Shown here: in pieces, positions 22,449 to 33,429 of the stretch
How positions within the stretch are numbered: the stretch's first letter is position 1
Layout of the letters: each line of letters starts with the position of its first letter
From: Bremia lactucae
Lineage: Eukaryota > Oomycota > Peronosporomycetes > Peronosporales > Peronosporaceae
Length of the DNA stretch: 64,000 bases
Reading direction: 5' to 3'
Assembly (NCBI RefSeq): GCF_004359215.1
Contig: NC_090610.1
Coordinates: 4,266,739 to 4,330,738, forward strand
The notes under the pieces: model-generated
What the model was told of the DNA's origin: nothing
Database searches by the model: none
Seen by the model: only the letters and a program-made list of their open reading frames with translations
Translations under genes and position numbers: made by a program

Positions 22449-22640
22449 CGCTGCTTAGCCGATGTAGTTGTATGCGGGAGCCTCTGTTCGGCCGCCTTCT
22501 GGTGAATTTGGAGTCTCTGCTCAGCCGATGTAGCTCTATGCGGAAACCTCTGCTTAACCGCCTCCTTATGAATTGGGAGCCTTTGCTCAACCGATGCAGC
22601 TGTATGCGGGATCTCCTATTCGATTACCACGTTTTTTGTT
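22449..22640 (-). repeat. Three-copy 66-bp minisatellite in Gypsy-3 hinge
   Basis: On the plus strand the words CTCAGCCGATGTAGCTCTATGCGG and its variants recur every 66 bp or so (the full word is longer than the common core GCCGATGTAG). The plus-strand translation shows 22-residue periods starting MREPL, MRKPL and MRDLL. It lies between the protease and RT remnants of the Gypsy-3 element. Confidence 0.55.
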
Positions 22641-22969
22641 CCATAAGCGTGGCCGAACATACCGGACACAAGTTTATCGCTCTGTTTTTGCTGATTAATA
22701 GTCGTGGCGAATCAGTTCACGATCCTGATGTGAGGTCAATCGGACGCCGTAACGAGTAGCTGAGTGATACTCATATCGGCTCCGGCGCTTGACAGAGCGA
22801 GATAACCAATTAATCTGCGGCTGATACCGTGATAGCCACGGTATCCAAAGAATGTAATCGAATGTGTAGTAGATCTCTTAAATCAAAAACTCATCGTTTG
22901 CTCGCAAAGTCATCGAAAGTGTATGGCAAAATGACAGCTCTGCGCGGAACACGTTGTGGTTGGCCATCG

Positions 22970-24212
22970 TCAAGCTAGGCAATGATGTGTCATTCGGATC
23001 CTCTTGAACGTGATTCTAGATGGAAGAAGGATCAAACAGGAGACACAAAAGAAGATGTTCGATCCAACAACGCTCGGAGTGATCGATACACTCCAGCAAC
23101 AAATAGACTGATGATGATCAGTCTCGACTCGTCGTGGGGTTTGAGCTGCCACCGGAGTACCCGTTGCTCTGCCATGAAGCGCCTCGCGCCTACTTAGATT
23201 GCACATTTTTTGGCGGGGCACAGCATCTCTCTGTGAGATGGCTGTGTTCTGGGTCACCGGCGCGGGCGCGCGGTAAACGGCCGCACGATGGCCTGTCTTG
23301 CCGCATTGAAAACACTTCATCGCGCTTTGTTTGTCGCGGCATAAAGGGTTGCCACAAAACAAAAATCTCGATTGTGTCGAGCTCCATTGGCTCTATACCA
23401 TGCATCTGGGGAGGCAGCGACGCTGCATGTAAATATGACGACGCGACAACGTAATCTCACGAAGCACGAGGGCAAATACTTCTTCGAGGATCTTTGGCTC
23501 TGCACGCGAGAGACAGTAACGTGTCATGCCCTGCTGCATATCGAAGACGAAGACATGGACTTGCAAAGCCATGTCGATCGACTGCGTGATCATACACAAA
23601 GCAAGTTCACGTGTCTTTTGAACGCTGTAACGCATCGTCAGCTTGTCCTGTCGAAGGAAGAAGAAGTCTGCACGCAAGAGAGATTCGGCTTGTGGAGGCT
23701 CGACCGCTAGTCGCAAGTCTCACTGGATGGCGTTTTTTCCAGCTTGGTAAACGTGAACTCGTTCAGGGCGAGTTTTCCAAGAGTCCATTCCTTTGCCTTG
23801 TCTGACAGTCATGATAGCAAAAAGTTGGCTTCGGCCGTCGGAGCGTCAGTCAAACTTGACACTTTTGCAATGTCTATCTCGCTGAATCATATATCAAGAG
23901 GGAGACGATCCAAACGATCACCGGAGTTCGACGACGTCTCCGTCTTAGTAGCGTTGTGCTGCGATGTGCGCGAGAGAGTCAATACTTCGCCGCGTCGCTT
24001 CGGCGAGCTCGCCCACCATGAAGGCTTGGATAGCGACACGCTCTTGGCCGGGCGTCACTCTGCTCAGCAGCGATGTCACCACGATTTCTCCAGACACCGC
24101 TTCGAAGTGGTAGTGCCTGCCACTCCATTAGGTGAGGTGAGGAAAGTCTGCATGCTCGAGCGATGCCGCTGGAGTCACGGAAGACTCGTGTTCTCATCCC
24201 AAATCTAGTCAC
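22970..24212 (-). pseudogene. gag: Gypsy-3 gag (broken)
   Basis: Minus strand, 24212 down to 22970. The capsid part includes ITQSIDMALQVHVFVFDMQQ and MTRYCLSRAEPKILEEVFAL. The nucleocapsid knuckle reads CFQCGKTGHRAAVY: the CX2CX4HX4C pattern is kept except that the last Cys is Tyr, which should abolish zinc binding. Different frames are needed for the pieces, and the N-terminal third (23979-24212) has a separate frame. It lies at the 5' end of the minus-strand Gypsy-3 element. Confidence 0.65.
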
Positions 24213-24238
24213 TGGAAGGACTACGAAGTGCTATAAGA

Positions 24239-24540
24239 TGTAACGGGGTGAGAGACCGTTACCGTCTTACACTATTAAGCGTGAGGAAGCGCATATGATA
24301 CGGGAACATTAATTATGTTTATAGTTTGAAATTAATTATTAATTTTGTACAAGACATTTTTCCTTGCTCCTATACCACTCAAATATAAGTCGACTTATCA
24401 TTGGCTAATATTTTTGGGTCTGGTACCCCAATTATATAAATCGGTAATAAATGACTCGCAGTATCCGTGAATTGGATATCTGCAGAATACCTTCTTATGT
24501 AATTATGTAATAAAAGTAACCCTACTTTTCCACAGCCCTG
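24239..24540. repeat. Possible LTR remnant, AT-rich
   Basis: Begins TGTAACGGGG, the terminal word of the other Gypsy LTRs, and is followed by AT-rich sequence with TATA-like words. No matching CCCGTTACA end is visible, so its extent is uncertain. It is in the right place for the 3' LTR of the minus-strand element at 25740-30560. Confidence 0.4.
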
Positions 24541-24593
24541 ACAAGGACGACAGCAAGTTCAACTTTTTTGACATTGATGGCACTGCGGTAAGC

Positions 24594-25717
24594 GTCCCGA
24601 GGATTTAGGTCCGTTGTTTTAAGCGTGGAATAAATGCTTCTGTTTTGTACAGAATGTACAAAGCGTCAGCAGCGAGGCCTGGCAAGGCAAACTGATTACG
24701 ATACGAGATTAATTTGAGAAGAGATATATCGTGCGTGCACTTCTTAAGCTGCGTCGTTGGTGAGAAAGGCAGGGCAACCTTGCCTCTCGCTTGGATACCC
24801 TTGTACTTTCTGCGTCAAGGACAAAATTAATGCGTCTAGGGAGGCGATCTCCCCAAAGGATCCCAATTGGAAGGCGCGCATCTCCAATGAGATGCGCGAC
24901 GATATAAGAAATCTGCAATCCTTTAACGAGCATGACAAGCGCTCTTGGACAGATGGTCTCTGCTGACCAAAGGATGAGTCATTTTATAACTGAACGATGA
25001 TACCCGGAACGTCTTTATTCAGTTGGGAGCGAGGCTTCTAACTGGTATATAGCGGCGCCAGCGATCAAGACAAATCGTTCGGACTCCTCTCACGTCGCGG
25101 TGAGTTTAGAAGCGTTCCACAAGGAAAGGATTCTCACCGCTCGAGTCCATCCAGGGATGTGGGAGAGGTGGATAAGCCAGGTCCGACTTTGTCCTTGGGC
25201 ACGCATTTTGGGCGACATGTTCGCAATCGCATTATCTACGAGCTACGGGAGGACGCGCATCATCAGCGTGACGCTCATTAAGACCTGACGGAGACGGTGC
25301 AACTTCTTTGCACTGATCGGTCCGATGACCGAGCGGAATTTGCAATCGCGTAAATTGCGATAAACGGGCAATTCAACCCTTTTGCAAAGAGAAGGCGACA
25401 GTTCGTCAGGTGACTGCATCCTTGAAGAATCAAATGCAAAGTCAAAGACGGGAACACAAAATTCTTGCGGATGTTTTGGGCGCGATTTTTTTATTCACAC
25501 CCGAAAGAAGCCTCGTTCTGGTAGTATTGAGGAGACGTCCAGCGTAATACATAGGATGTTTGCACATCCTTCAAGGCAGCTCGATCGTGTATGGGTTGAC
25601 TTGGCGGTGCACTACATCAAATACTTTGGCATTAATTTGATACTGCGCACATTCGTCACTACATGTTCAAAAACGTTTACCGTAGGCAATATGACTAGGT
25701 CGAAATACTTAAAATAA
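24594..25717 (+). pseudogene. aORF1 (antisense gene of Gypsy-1), copy b
   Basis: The plus strand carries, in changing frames, SSEAWQGKLITIRD, EAISPKDPNWKARISNEMRD and DIRNLQSFNEHDKRSWTDG. Then comes a coiled-coil-like tail with NAKSKTGTQN and RQLDRVWVDLAV. The second and third blocks match the copy at 41759-43548 (ISYEMREGIENLQSYYERGK, RSFSDG). The adjoining element is on the minus strand, so this gene is again antisense to pol and sits downstream of integrase. The N-terminal acidic part is missing. Confidence 0.55.
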
Positions 25718-25739
25718 AGAACATTTACGCTCGTATTTT

Positions 25740-26730
25740 TCGGCAGGGTTTTGCTCCCCTCTTGAACCAGAGTAATACTTCACAAGATAGGTATGCGTGA
25801 GTGGCGTAAGCCATTCACAAAGAAATGTGTACTTTGCTGTTGCATGCATCGAGTTGTTGATGGCAAATTCAGCTATCGGCAAGAGCTCACTCCAACTCGT
25901 AAATGAGTCGACGAATCCTAGAAGTATATCATCGAGGACAATATTTGCACGTTTCGGCTGACCATCTGTTTTTAGGATGATCAGTTTTTGACATCTTCAA
26001 CCGTATTTCAAGCGAGCGGAACACTTTTGAGAGCTCTGCCGTGAACCGGGGATCTCGATCCGAAGACAATTCACGTGGTACCGATGGCGTCAAAACATCG
26101 TTTCGTTTCGGCTGCGATTGACTCCGGGACAGCAACACGATGAACCAACATGCTGACTCGAATGACAAGCACAAGAAAATTAGTTTTCTTGTGAGCTTCA
26201 TTTGGGTAATTCGAAGACGAAATCCATTGATTCGGCTGTCCAGCGCTCTTTTAGAGCAGGCAGAGGCTGTAATGGAGCACGGGACGGACGGCTAGGCCTT
26301 ACCGGCTGACAAACTTCGCAAGCACGTGCGTACTTGCGGAAACCTGATAGTGGCGAGGCCAGTAAAAGGCGCGACTTAACGTAATTTAGTCACTTAACAT
26401 CCTCGATGCTCACCTATTGATGCAAGCGCATATCCTTAGAAGTAAGAACGACGACACGAGGTGTCGAAGGCAATGGCTGTGTAGTACTGATAACATTGCG
26501 CGTTATTATCCATCAATTGAGGATCGATACAAGGTGGTCCATCAACCCCGTATGAGCCTTGTCTTCCTGATAGGTCTTTTAACGGCATCAAGTTATGTCA
26601 TCGACGGAACACTTAAATTTAGTGTCACAATAGTGGGTGAAGGTCGGCACAAACCGGCCCATAATGAGGCCGGCGAAAGCGCAGGAGCGACGACATTAAG
26701 TCGGCCTAGTTTATATTCCACGAAGAAGAT
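25740..26730 (-). pseudogene. pol: Gypsy-1 integrase (minus element 2), broken
   Basis: The minus-strand core piece contains SSDRDPRFTAELSKVFRSLE and KTDHPKNRWSAETCKYC, where the HPQTDGQTE block has lost its order and probably the catalytic Glu. Upstream zinc-domain remnants are scattered up to 26730. It follows the RNase H at 26739-27180. Confidence 0.55.
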
Positions 26731-26738
26731 ATATTCCG

Positions 26739-27180
26739 CTAAGAAAGACAACCACCTCGCCATTCTTTGCGAGAAGTAAACGATAAACAGCCATGCAAAA
26801 GACGCATGGTCCGAATAAACAATGAATGATTATCTCCTAAAGGATAGACTCGAAATTTAGCCATTGCTCGTTTCTTGGCAAGGGTTTCCTGGTCATGTAG
26901 ATACTTGACACCTACGTAAATGATAACAGACGACGCACTCAGCGCCGTCTGTGCCATATTGCATTTACGCACAGCTGATTGCGTTATCGCCGGCGTCACA
27001 GACCAAATGAAATGGTCTGTCTTGGTCTGCAATCGCAAAGATCGGCAATTGCATCAAGATTTGCTTGATACTTTTGAATGAAAGCTGACAATCAGCGCTG
27101 CATGACCACTTAGTTTTTTTTGTGTAAACAATAAATAAGCACAGTTTTTCAAAATAGTCGCATGAGTAATTGAGCAAGTA
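26739..27180 (-). pseudogene. pol: Gypsy-1 RNase H (minus element 2), broken
   Basis: Minus strand: FKSIKQILMQLPIFAIADQD, RPFHLVCDAGDNAISCA, then a damaged core and AMAKFRVYPLGDNHSLFIRT. The catalytic Asp of CDA remains. The last blocks are shifted. An alignable copy is 12114-12540. Confidence 0.65.
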
Positions 27181-27222
27181 CGCCGCTAGGCCTAGGAAAG
27201 TTCAAAGCCTCTTTAGATCGAT

Positions 27223-27886
27223 GGCATCGGCGAGCCGGAGATCGCCTTGATCTTTTTTGGATCAGGGCGCGCACTATGTTTACCCACGATGCTCCCAACA
27301 AGTGATCATTCCTCTTGCAGTGAATATACATTTGGCATCGGCGAGTCGGTGATCGCCTTGATCTTTTTTTGATCAGGGAGCCCACTATGTAAACCCACGA
27401 TGCTCCCAACAAGTGATTATTCCTCTTGCGGTGAATATACATTTGGCATCGGCGAGTCGGTGATCGCCTTGATCTTTTTTGGATCAGGGCGCACTATGTT
27501 TACCCACGATGCTCCCAACAAGTGATTATTCCTCTTGCAGTGAATATACATTTGGCATCTGCGAGTCGGTGATCGCCTTGATCTTTTTTGGATCAGGCCG
27601 CGCACTATGTTTACCCACGATGCTCCCAACAAGTGATTATCCCTCTTGCAGTGAATATACATTTGGCATCGGCGATTCGGTGATCGCCTTGATCTTTTCG
27701 GACCAGGGCGCGCACTATGTTTACCCACGATGCTCCCAACAAGTGATTATTCCTCTTGCAGTGAATATACATTTGGCATCGGCGAGTCGGTGATCGCCTT
27801 GATCTTTTTTTTACCAGGGCGCGCACTATGTTTACCCACGGTGCTCCCAACAAGTTATTATTTCTCTTGTAGTGAATATACATTTC
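27223..27886 (-). repeat. Six-copy 111-bp minisatellite made of RT sequence
   Basis: Copies start at 27223, 27334, 27445, 27554, 27665 and 27775, so the spacing is 111, 111, 109, 111 and 110 bp. Each copy encodes on the minus strand a 37-residue slice of RT around GKHSARPDPKKIKAITDSPM, including a shared TAA where the YSLQAKE motif would continue. In the other elements here this slice is present once (for example near 6850-6945). Confidence 0.9.
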
Positions 27887-28720
27887 TTGATGTTTGCATA
27901 CAGCTTACTCACGCTAAGTGGAAGAACCTATTGGACGTAGGCACGATGTACTTTAACTGCCGCCTATCCGTTTATGGATCGAGTATGAGCGAAGACGGTA
28001 TCAGATGAACTCGGTACGAAATCTTGCACTGCATTTGTTAAAAGTGGTAGGGGAATTACTAAGCCCTTGTGGCATTACTAGCCACTCCTATATCGTACCG
28101 CTTGCTTACTGCTGTGAATGGTATATCCGGTCCACGCATCAGTGTCTGATTCGAACCCGTCCATCAGATCCATGGACGAAAAGATGGTTCCTTTTGACTT
28201 ATCATCAATGATTACTTCTTTTCTCGGTATCGGTGGTTGAGCCGGTACCTATGTAGCATTCACCATCCGCACTTCACCTGTGGCCTTTCGCACCCAGAAG
28301 GTCGGAGAGCTTTGTTGGGATATTAACTCCTCCACATGATCAGCTGCTTAGCGATTAGCAAATAACTTTCCGATCGCTATTACTTGTTCACGAGGCAGTG
28401 GTCACTGCTTTATGAAACATTATTACGAGTTTGGTGTCGAGTCGATCTCGCGCCGAGTGCCTTTATCCTAAGACAACTCGCATGGTACGGAAATCAGGAA
28501 ATATATATATATGAATCCGATCAAATCCAGATTGGAACGCAAAATGTTCAATTCGAGTCTTCTCCCAATGACAGTTTCGTTTACGATGAGCCCGATCGCT
28601 CTCAGTATAAATTTTACCGATCGAATATTGGCCGCGTACTCATATTCTGTTACAATTACGCAGATCTGCTTATCTTTGCCATTACGTAGAATACGCAAGA
28701 GCCGTTTTGGTTCCAGCGTC
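27887..28720 (-). pseudogene. pol: Gypsy-1 RT (minus element 2), broken
   Basis: Minus-strand remnants run from the RT linker (VKFILRAIGLIVNETVIG, QICVIVTEYEYAANIRS near 28500-28690) through the KQWPLP-like, FCVRKATGE and TGSTTDTEK-type region to the MPQGL-like stretch near 28060. The YxDD block near 27990-28010 is degraded. It runs directly into the minisatellite. Confidence 0.5.
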
Positions 28721-29164
28721 AGCTCAAATGTGACTTTCTGAGGCGCTATCAGACCAAGTCTGTAAGCGCCTACACTTTATCCGCTGTTAATTAGGACATT
28801 CAATGTCTCATTTTTTTCTTCCTTGGAACTTTTTTTCAAAGTTTATCGCGGGTTTATTCCCCCAGGTTCTTGAAGACTTATTCCCCTAGGTATTTCGGGA
28901 CTTATCCCCTTGTATCGTCACCAACCGTCTCGAGCTGTGGTTGCACAACCACAACAAGATCCTTTATGATCGACTCTTCAGGCAATCAAGTAATTTCGAA
29001 ATGTCTCTTATAGACAGTGGATTTATACTTTCTCGGATGCCGCTCTCTAGTCGAGCATCCTTGTTTGCGTCCACTCGACTTATTCAAGTGATGGAGCTTC
29101 GGCGCAGCCAGTGCATGAACACATCCACCGGTAGTGAGCTTCACAGTGTGATAAGTGGTCCCAA

Positions 29165-29660
29165 CTAGTACTTGTGCAGTGGTATGAAGACCGAGGCGCA
29201 AGTGAGGCTATCGCACTCACTCATAGAACATCCACACGCTTGTGGAGGTTTTAAGACGTTCATCTGATGGTCATCTGGTGAACAGATACATGCATCGTAA
29301 CGTATCAAGCTGGCAATTAATACATGGCAGGTATTTCTGAGCCATGATCTTCCCATGATGACACCAAATTTGTCATCCAAATCCAGTACAATGAAATCTT
29401 ATTATCGTACCGTTCACCTCCTACCGTGCAGTGGATTCCTACAACTCGCTTTTAAACTGTTATAGATGCGTCTATTGCAAAGCGCACTGTAATGCTCGTT
29501 AGAGGAATTTCGCGCTTATCAAATTAAGCCTAATGATCTTCTAGCGACTGGCGTCGACTAAAATTGTTAGACGCCTCACAATCAACCAGGAAACGAAGTG
29601 ACAAATCGCTTCTCTTTGATTTTCGAAGTTACAAGGGGCCCTCATCACCAATGACAATTA
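29165..29660 (-). pseudogene. Gypsy-1 protease (minus element 2), broken
   Basis: The active-site segment at about 29575-29605 reads LVDCEASNN: the Asp and Cys are as in the other Gypsy-1 copies but the Gly is Glu. Further on, MDDKFGVIMGRSWL (29340-29380) corresponds to the DKFDVILGLPWL block. Confidence 0.55.
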
Positions 29661-30560
29661 CACATTAGCTGTGTGTCTGCCTCGTCGCTGCAAATTCGCA
29701 ACGGCGTCGAATACTTGTCATCCACTATTGAGAAACGTGGTCGTTTCGCTCAGCTATCCTTGGCACTGGGTGTGGGCCTCTACATATTGCCACGTCTTCT
29801 GGTAGCGATCTTTCCAATCGCTTGTCATTTGAAGAGCAAAGTTTGATTGATTCGGGACCTTCGGTCTCTTTTTGTCTCCGTAGACGATAAGAACACGAGT
29901 GGACGAAAACCTGTTTTGAGCTGACGTCCTATTGTTCCGATATGGAGATTGCTTGGTCAAGCGTCTCTACTTCGAGACGAAACAGGACGGAACCATTGCA
30001 ATACCCTTGGTGAAAACAGTTCCAGTGTTCGCTCGTTAATGGGCTCACACACGATGCAACTTACTAAGTATCTTGTGTGGTGAGCGTAAGCGTGTATGTC
30101 ACGCTTGCCCTGCATCAAAACCAGGAACCCGATCGAGCCCTGAATTTAGCCTTTGACAGTTGAATCGTTTTTTTAAGCCGAGTCTTAAAGACTTCATACG
30201 ACCTAAACACAAATGAGTCGTGAGGCTTGAGCCCTAAGGACCAAATTTTGACGCGTGTGACCAAGTTAGGCATGCCGAACTTCGCTTACGATATCATCGT
30301 TAATTTTGATGAACCATCTAAAAAGGAGCTGCCGCCTTTGACCGCCTTGCTGGTAAAGCAAGGTTAGTTTTTTTGCGGGCCGCGTCGAGTTCATGTTGAA
30401 TGATTTCGGAGATAGCCGCATGTTGATCGTCTTTTTGCAAATTGATCAACCTTGCGGTGACGGCTGGCCCGTAAATGCTCGATCAGATGCGTTGGACCGC
30501 TTTCCATTCGAGATCGCTCATGTGAGTAAATCTCTCACTCGTAGCGTGAAAGCTCGCTTT
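29661..30560 (-). pseudogene. gag: Gypsy-1 gag (minus element 2), broken
   Basis: The minus-strand frame at 29754-29960 has a basic segment followed by PNQSNFALQMTSDW, equivalent to the part before the zinc knuckle in the 1077-2317 gag. Upstream, capsid-like words can be picked out to about 30560. No intact knuckle is visible. Confidence 0.45.
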
Positions 30561-30599
30561 TAATTCATTTAACATGCTCATGATGTTAGGAGCCAACAT

Positions 30600-30960
30600 G
30601 GTCGTTAAACAACAGACCACGAAGTACTAACAGTTTTAGTAGGGCACCTTTCGCTAGTACTAGCTAACCTACACTGATGAAACAGTAAGAGAGATACTTC
30701 CGAATTTATCATGTACACGACGTGCAAAGGAACATTCTCAAGTTGCTATACAATTTGTAGCAACAATGCTTAGTTTAAGGAAAAAGTAAAACCGTATTTT
30801 GTATCAATAAATTCGTGCGTACTAATACTTATGGTAGTCTTGACTATGTATATTAATTTGACATTTTATAAAGTAACCGTCCATTCGCGTTTAGCAGTGA
30901 TTGATAGGGTTGATTTAAAGACTACATTAACCAATGAACACAAAAAAACTAGCACATTAC
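30600..30960 (-). repeat. Probable 5' LTR remnant of minus element 2
   Basis: GGCAC near 30642, followed by CTAGTACTAGCTAACCTACACTGAT (long word split here as CTAGTACTAG and CTACACTGAT), resembles 41110-41155 of the LTR at 41100-41611. The ending GGGTTGATTTAA near 30907 resembles 41406-41417. It lies upstream of the gag, as a 5' LTR should. Confidence 0.45.
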
Positions 30961-32220
30961 GGCCACAATTTTTTCAATAAATATAGGGAGGCGGTATAGC
31001 CACACACCCCTCTTGGTACAGTCACACACCCTCTCCATCAGTATTGAATAATAACGTCGTATAGTATATTTAAATTGTATGGATCCAAAAATCAACAGTA
31101 ATTCTTTTTGAATCGTCTTCAGATCGCCCTTTTGTCCTTGGAACATCACATCCCCTAAATTAAATTAGGGAATCGCTATAGCCACACACCCAAAATATCA
31201 ACTGTAATGGGTGTGACTGCCCCTGGGCACATCAGAAACCGTGTTTTCGTTTGACGCTTTTAAATGTACGGTTTTTAAAAGGTGAGAAAAAGCCAGGAGC
31301 GCCTGCAATTGATTTGCTAGTCATAAAAAGAGCGAAAGAAAGAGCAGAAAACTGAGCAGTGAGGGAGAAGTTGAGCTGAAAATAAGCGATAAGGGCATAC
31401 ATTTTTGGTTAGTCTTTGGAGGTTAAGCTAAGGATGAATTTGTTTTACTTTTTTCTACCAACTTTTGCGGAAGTGTTTCAAATACGTGGATCTTATTGCT
31501 CTTTTTTGTACCCTCCATAAGCCACAATTTTTTTATGTTTAAGTTTTTGTCGGATTTCGTTCGTAATTTCTTTGTTTAAAAAGCTTTTGCTATTCAACAT
31601 GAAAATAAGCATATATTGCAAAGTCCTTTTGCAGGCCTTTCGAGCTACTGAAGCTGGGATGGCCTTCATAAAGGTTTCTCAATATATATTCTGTTATATC
31701 AAAAAGTTGCTACCATTACGCTACTCTAATAAATACATAGGTAGATTATTAAGGGGTATGGCTATATCGGTTCTGAAATGTAATCAAGCGGGGGGTCTAC
31801 CAAAGTCCAAACGGATCTAAAGACGACTTTAAGGGAATATTTGTCAATTTTGGGATATAGCGGAAAAATGAAAGTGTATATTTTTAATCTGTAGCTATGT
31901 TTTTTATTAAAACAAACAGACGAGGAGGGGGTGTGGCTTTACTCAAAGGGGGGGCGTATAATGGTCTCCTTCATCTAATATTTTTTATCCTTCTCAAATA
32001 TTCCTCCTATAAGTAATAATAATTAAGTAAAGAAATTTCATTTTATGCCTTTTTCTTAAAAAGAAATTTTAAAAAAATCTACCCCTATATTCTTCAAAAT
32101 TTACAATATGCCCCTCTTTATCATACATTATACTGAGCAGCCATAACATCGTATTCAGAACATTTAAACCGCTCACTGAACAGATAAATTGACAAAAAAA
32201 ACTTTAAAAAACAATACTAT
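30961..32220. repeat. AT-rich noncoding region with repeated TATAGCCACACACCC
   Basis: No credible gene. The 15-mer TATAGCCACACACCC occurs at 30995-31009 and 31177-31191. Related inverted words GGGTGTGACT and GGGTGTGGCT occur at 31209 and 31929. Opposed short repeats around an AT-rich block suggest a non-autonomous DNA transposon, but I could not define its ends. The small ORF at 31572-31820 has no recognisable motif. Confidence 0.4.
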
Positions 32221-32349
32221 ATATTATTTTAGCTTGCGACGATGTCATTTCTCGCGGCTCGTGGAGACTGAGGTGGCAATATCTCACGGGATGCTTCATC
32301 CCCAAGCGACTACCGTGATGATACAGAATGTTCTAGGTTGTCTTCATTC

Positions 32350-32640
32350 GTGACAGCAAGCGCTTCCGTATTGAATCCTTAAAGTCTCTCTTTTTCATTT
32401 AATTTCTGCAATACCTGCGCCGCACTTTCATTGCAAAGGCCTGCATTTTCAATCATCGCAGAGCTCGAGTTTGTTGCAAACTGGTCGATTATAGGCACTT
32501 GTCGACGACGATCGGAAAAGAGCGTGTCATCAATCGAATTGTCAGACAAGGACAACGAAGTTCACAATGCTCGCATCACGTCGGCTTTGTATCGCAAAGA
32601 GCTTGGACACTGTCGTCCGTGCTTCGATCCAGAATCCTTG
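32350..32640 (-). pseudogene. Unidentified minus-strand open segment
   Basis: Between two stops the minus strand is open for 60 codons and contains SLSDNSIDDTLFSDRRRQVP, then a Ser/Asn-rich part and CNESAAQVLQKLNEKERL. Its composition is like that of a host protein and unlike the transposon pieces around it. It is flanked by AT-rich DNA on one side and an LTR at 32703 on the other, so it may be a host gene remnant. No family is recognised. Confidence 0.3.
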
Positions 32641-32702
32641 TAGGCAAACCTCAGATTGATGCGACAAGAGAGCAATCATGACGTGAGAAATCCCACTTAA
32701 GA

Positions 32703-33232
32703 TGTTGCGGGCTAAAGTTGCTTTAATGTTCCATATTATCGCTGAATAAACTTTGTGTACTTAAGGGTATGGTCAATTACTTAAGTAATGTAATTGTGCC
32801 TACCACTTAGGTGTGGTTCACATTGTGACCCACCATTGTGTATGTGATGTCCCTGAGGGCATTCACATTAGCGGGGATGACGGCTAGCGTCATCCGTTAC
32901 GCGAGGTATCTAGAAAGTTACGCTCGCAATACAAAATAGTGTTATCTACAGAGATGACATTTTTGATTGGTAAAAATAAGTATTCATCTTTAATACGATT
33001 AAATATAAATCAGTCTAAAACTACTTCCTACTTAGTAAGTGCGCACGAGACGCCGGATTACCCTCCCGTGACGACACTTTACTAGAAAACTTAGTGCGTT
33101 GAGTGAGGTCGCTAAGGCGCCACCACAACTACCTCACTGCACGCAAGAGAAGATCGTCTAATTGCTTCCTCGCTGTGCAAGGGTGTGCGTCTAAGTAGAG
33201 CGTGGATGCATTAAGACCTGCCCGCCTACACT
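32703..33232 (+). repeat. Gypsy-2 LTR, truncated at its 3' end
   Basis: Starts TGTTGCGGGCTAAAGTTGC and is similar to 224-778 and 58527-58965, including the GGATGACG palindrome at about 32875. Homology stops near 33232 and no terminal GTTACA follows. It lies just upstream of the Gypsy-2 gag. Confidence 0.65.
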
Positions 33233-33429
33233 TGCAAGCACTTGAAAACCTTCCCACGACCCGCATCTCTGAGCGTGTACATGAGGATGAGCCTCAATTT
33301 CGATTGGTTTTATTTCCCGATCTCTCCGATCATCATCGGAATTCGGCTGAGCACTTGGCGAGGTGACTTGGTGAACAAACCCTAACCAGGCTCTTAAGTA
33401 GTCCTCCGGAGCAACAAGTTGCCCAGTTG

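Noticed and set aside
27223..27886. CRISPR-like array
   Set aside because: Repeats are 111 bp with no unique spacers and encode RT on the minus strand; it is a tandem minisatellite in a eukaryotic genome.
27479..28008. Plus-strand ORFs of 92-104 codons with repeated LPTMLPTSDYSSCSEY words
   Set aside because: They are antisense readings of the 111-bp RT minisatellite and owe their periodicity to it; not a repeat protein gene.
30961..32220. tRNA or other structured RNA gene
   Set aside because: I looked for cloverleaf-like arms and the B-box word GGTTCGA with a matching stem and found none that I could support here or elsewhere in the window.
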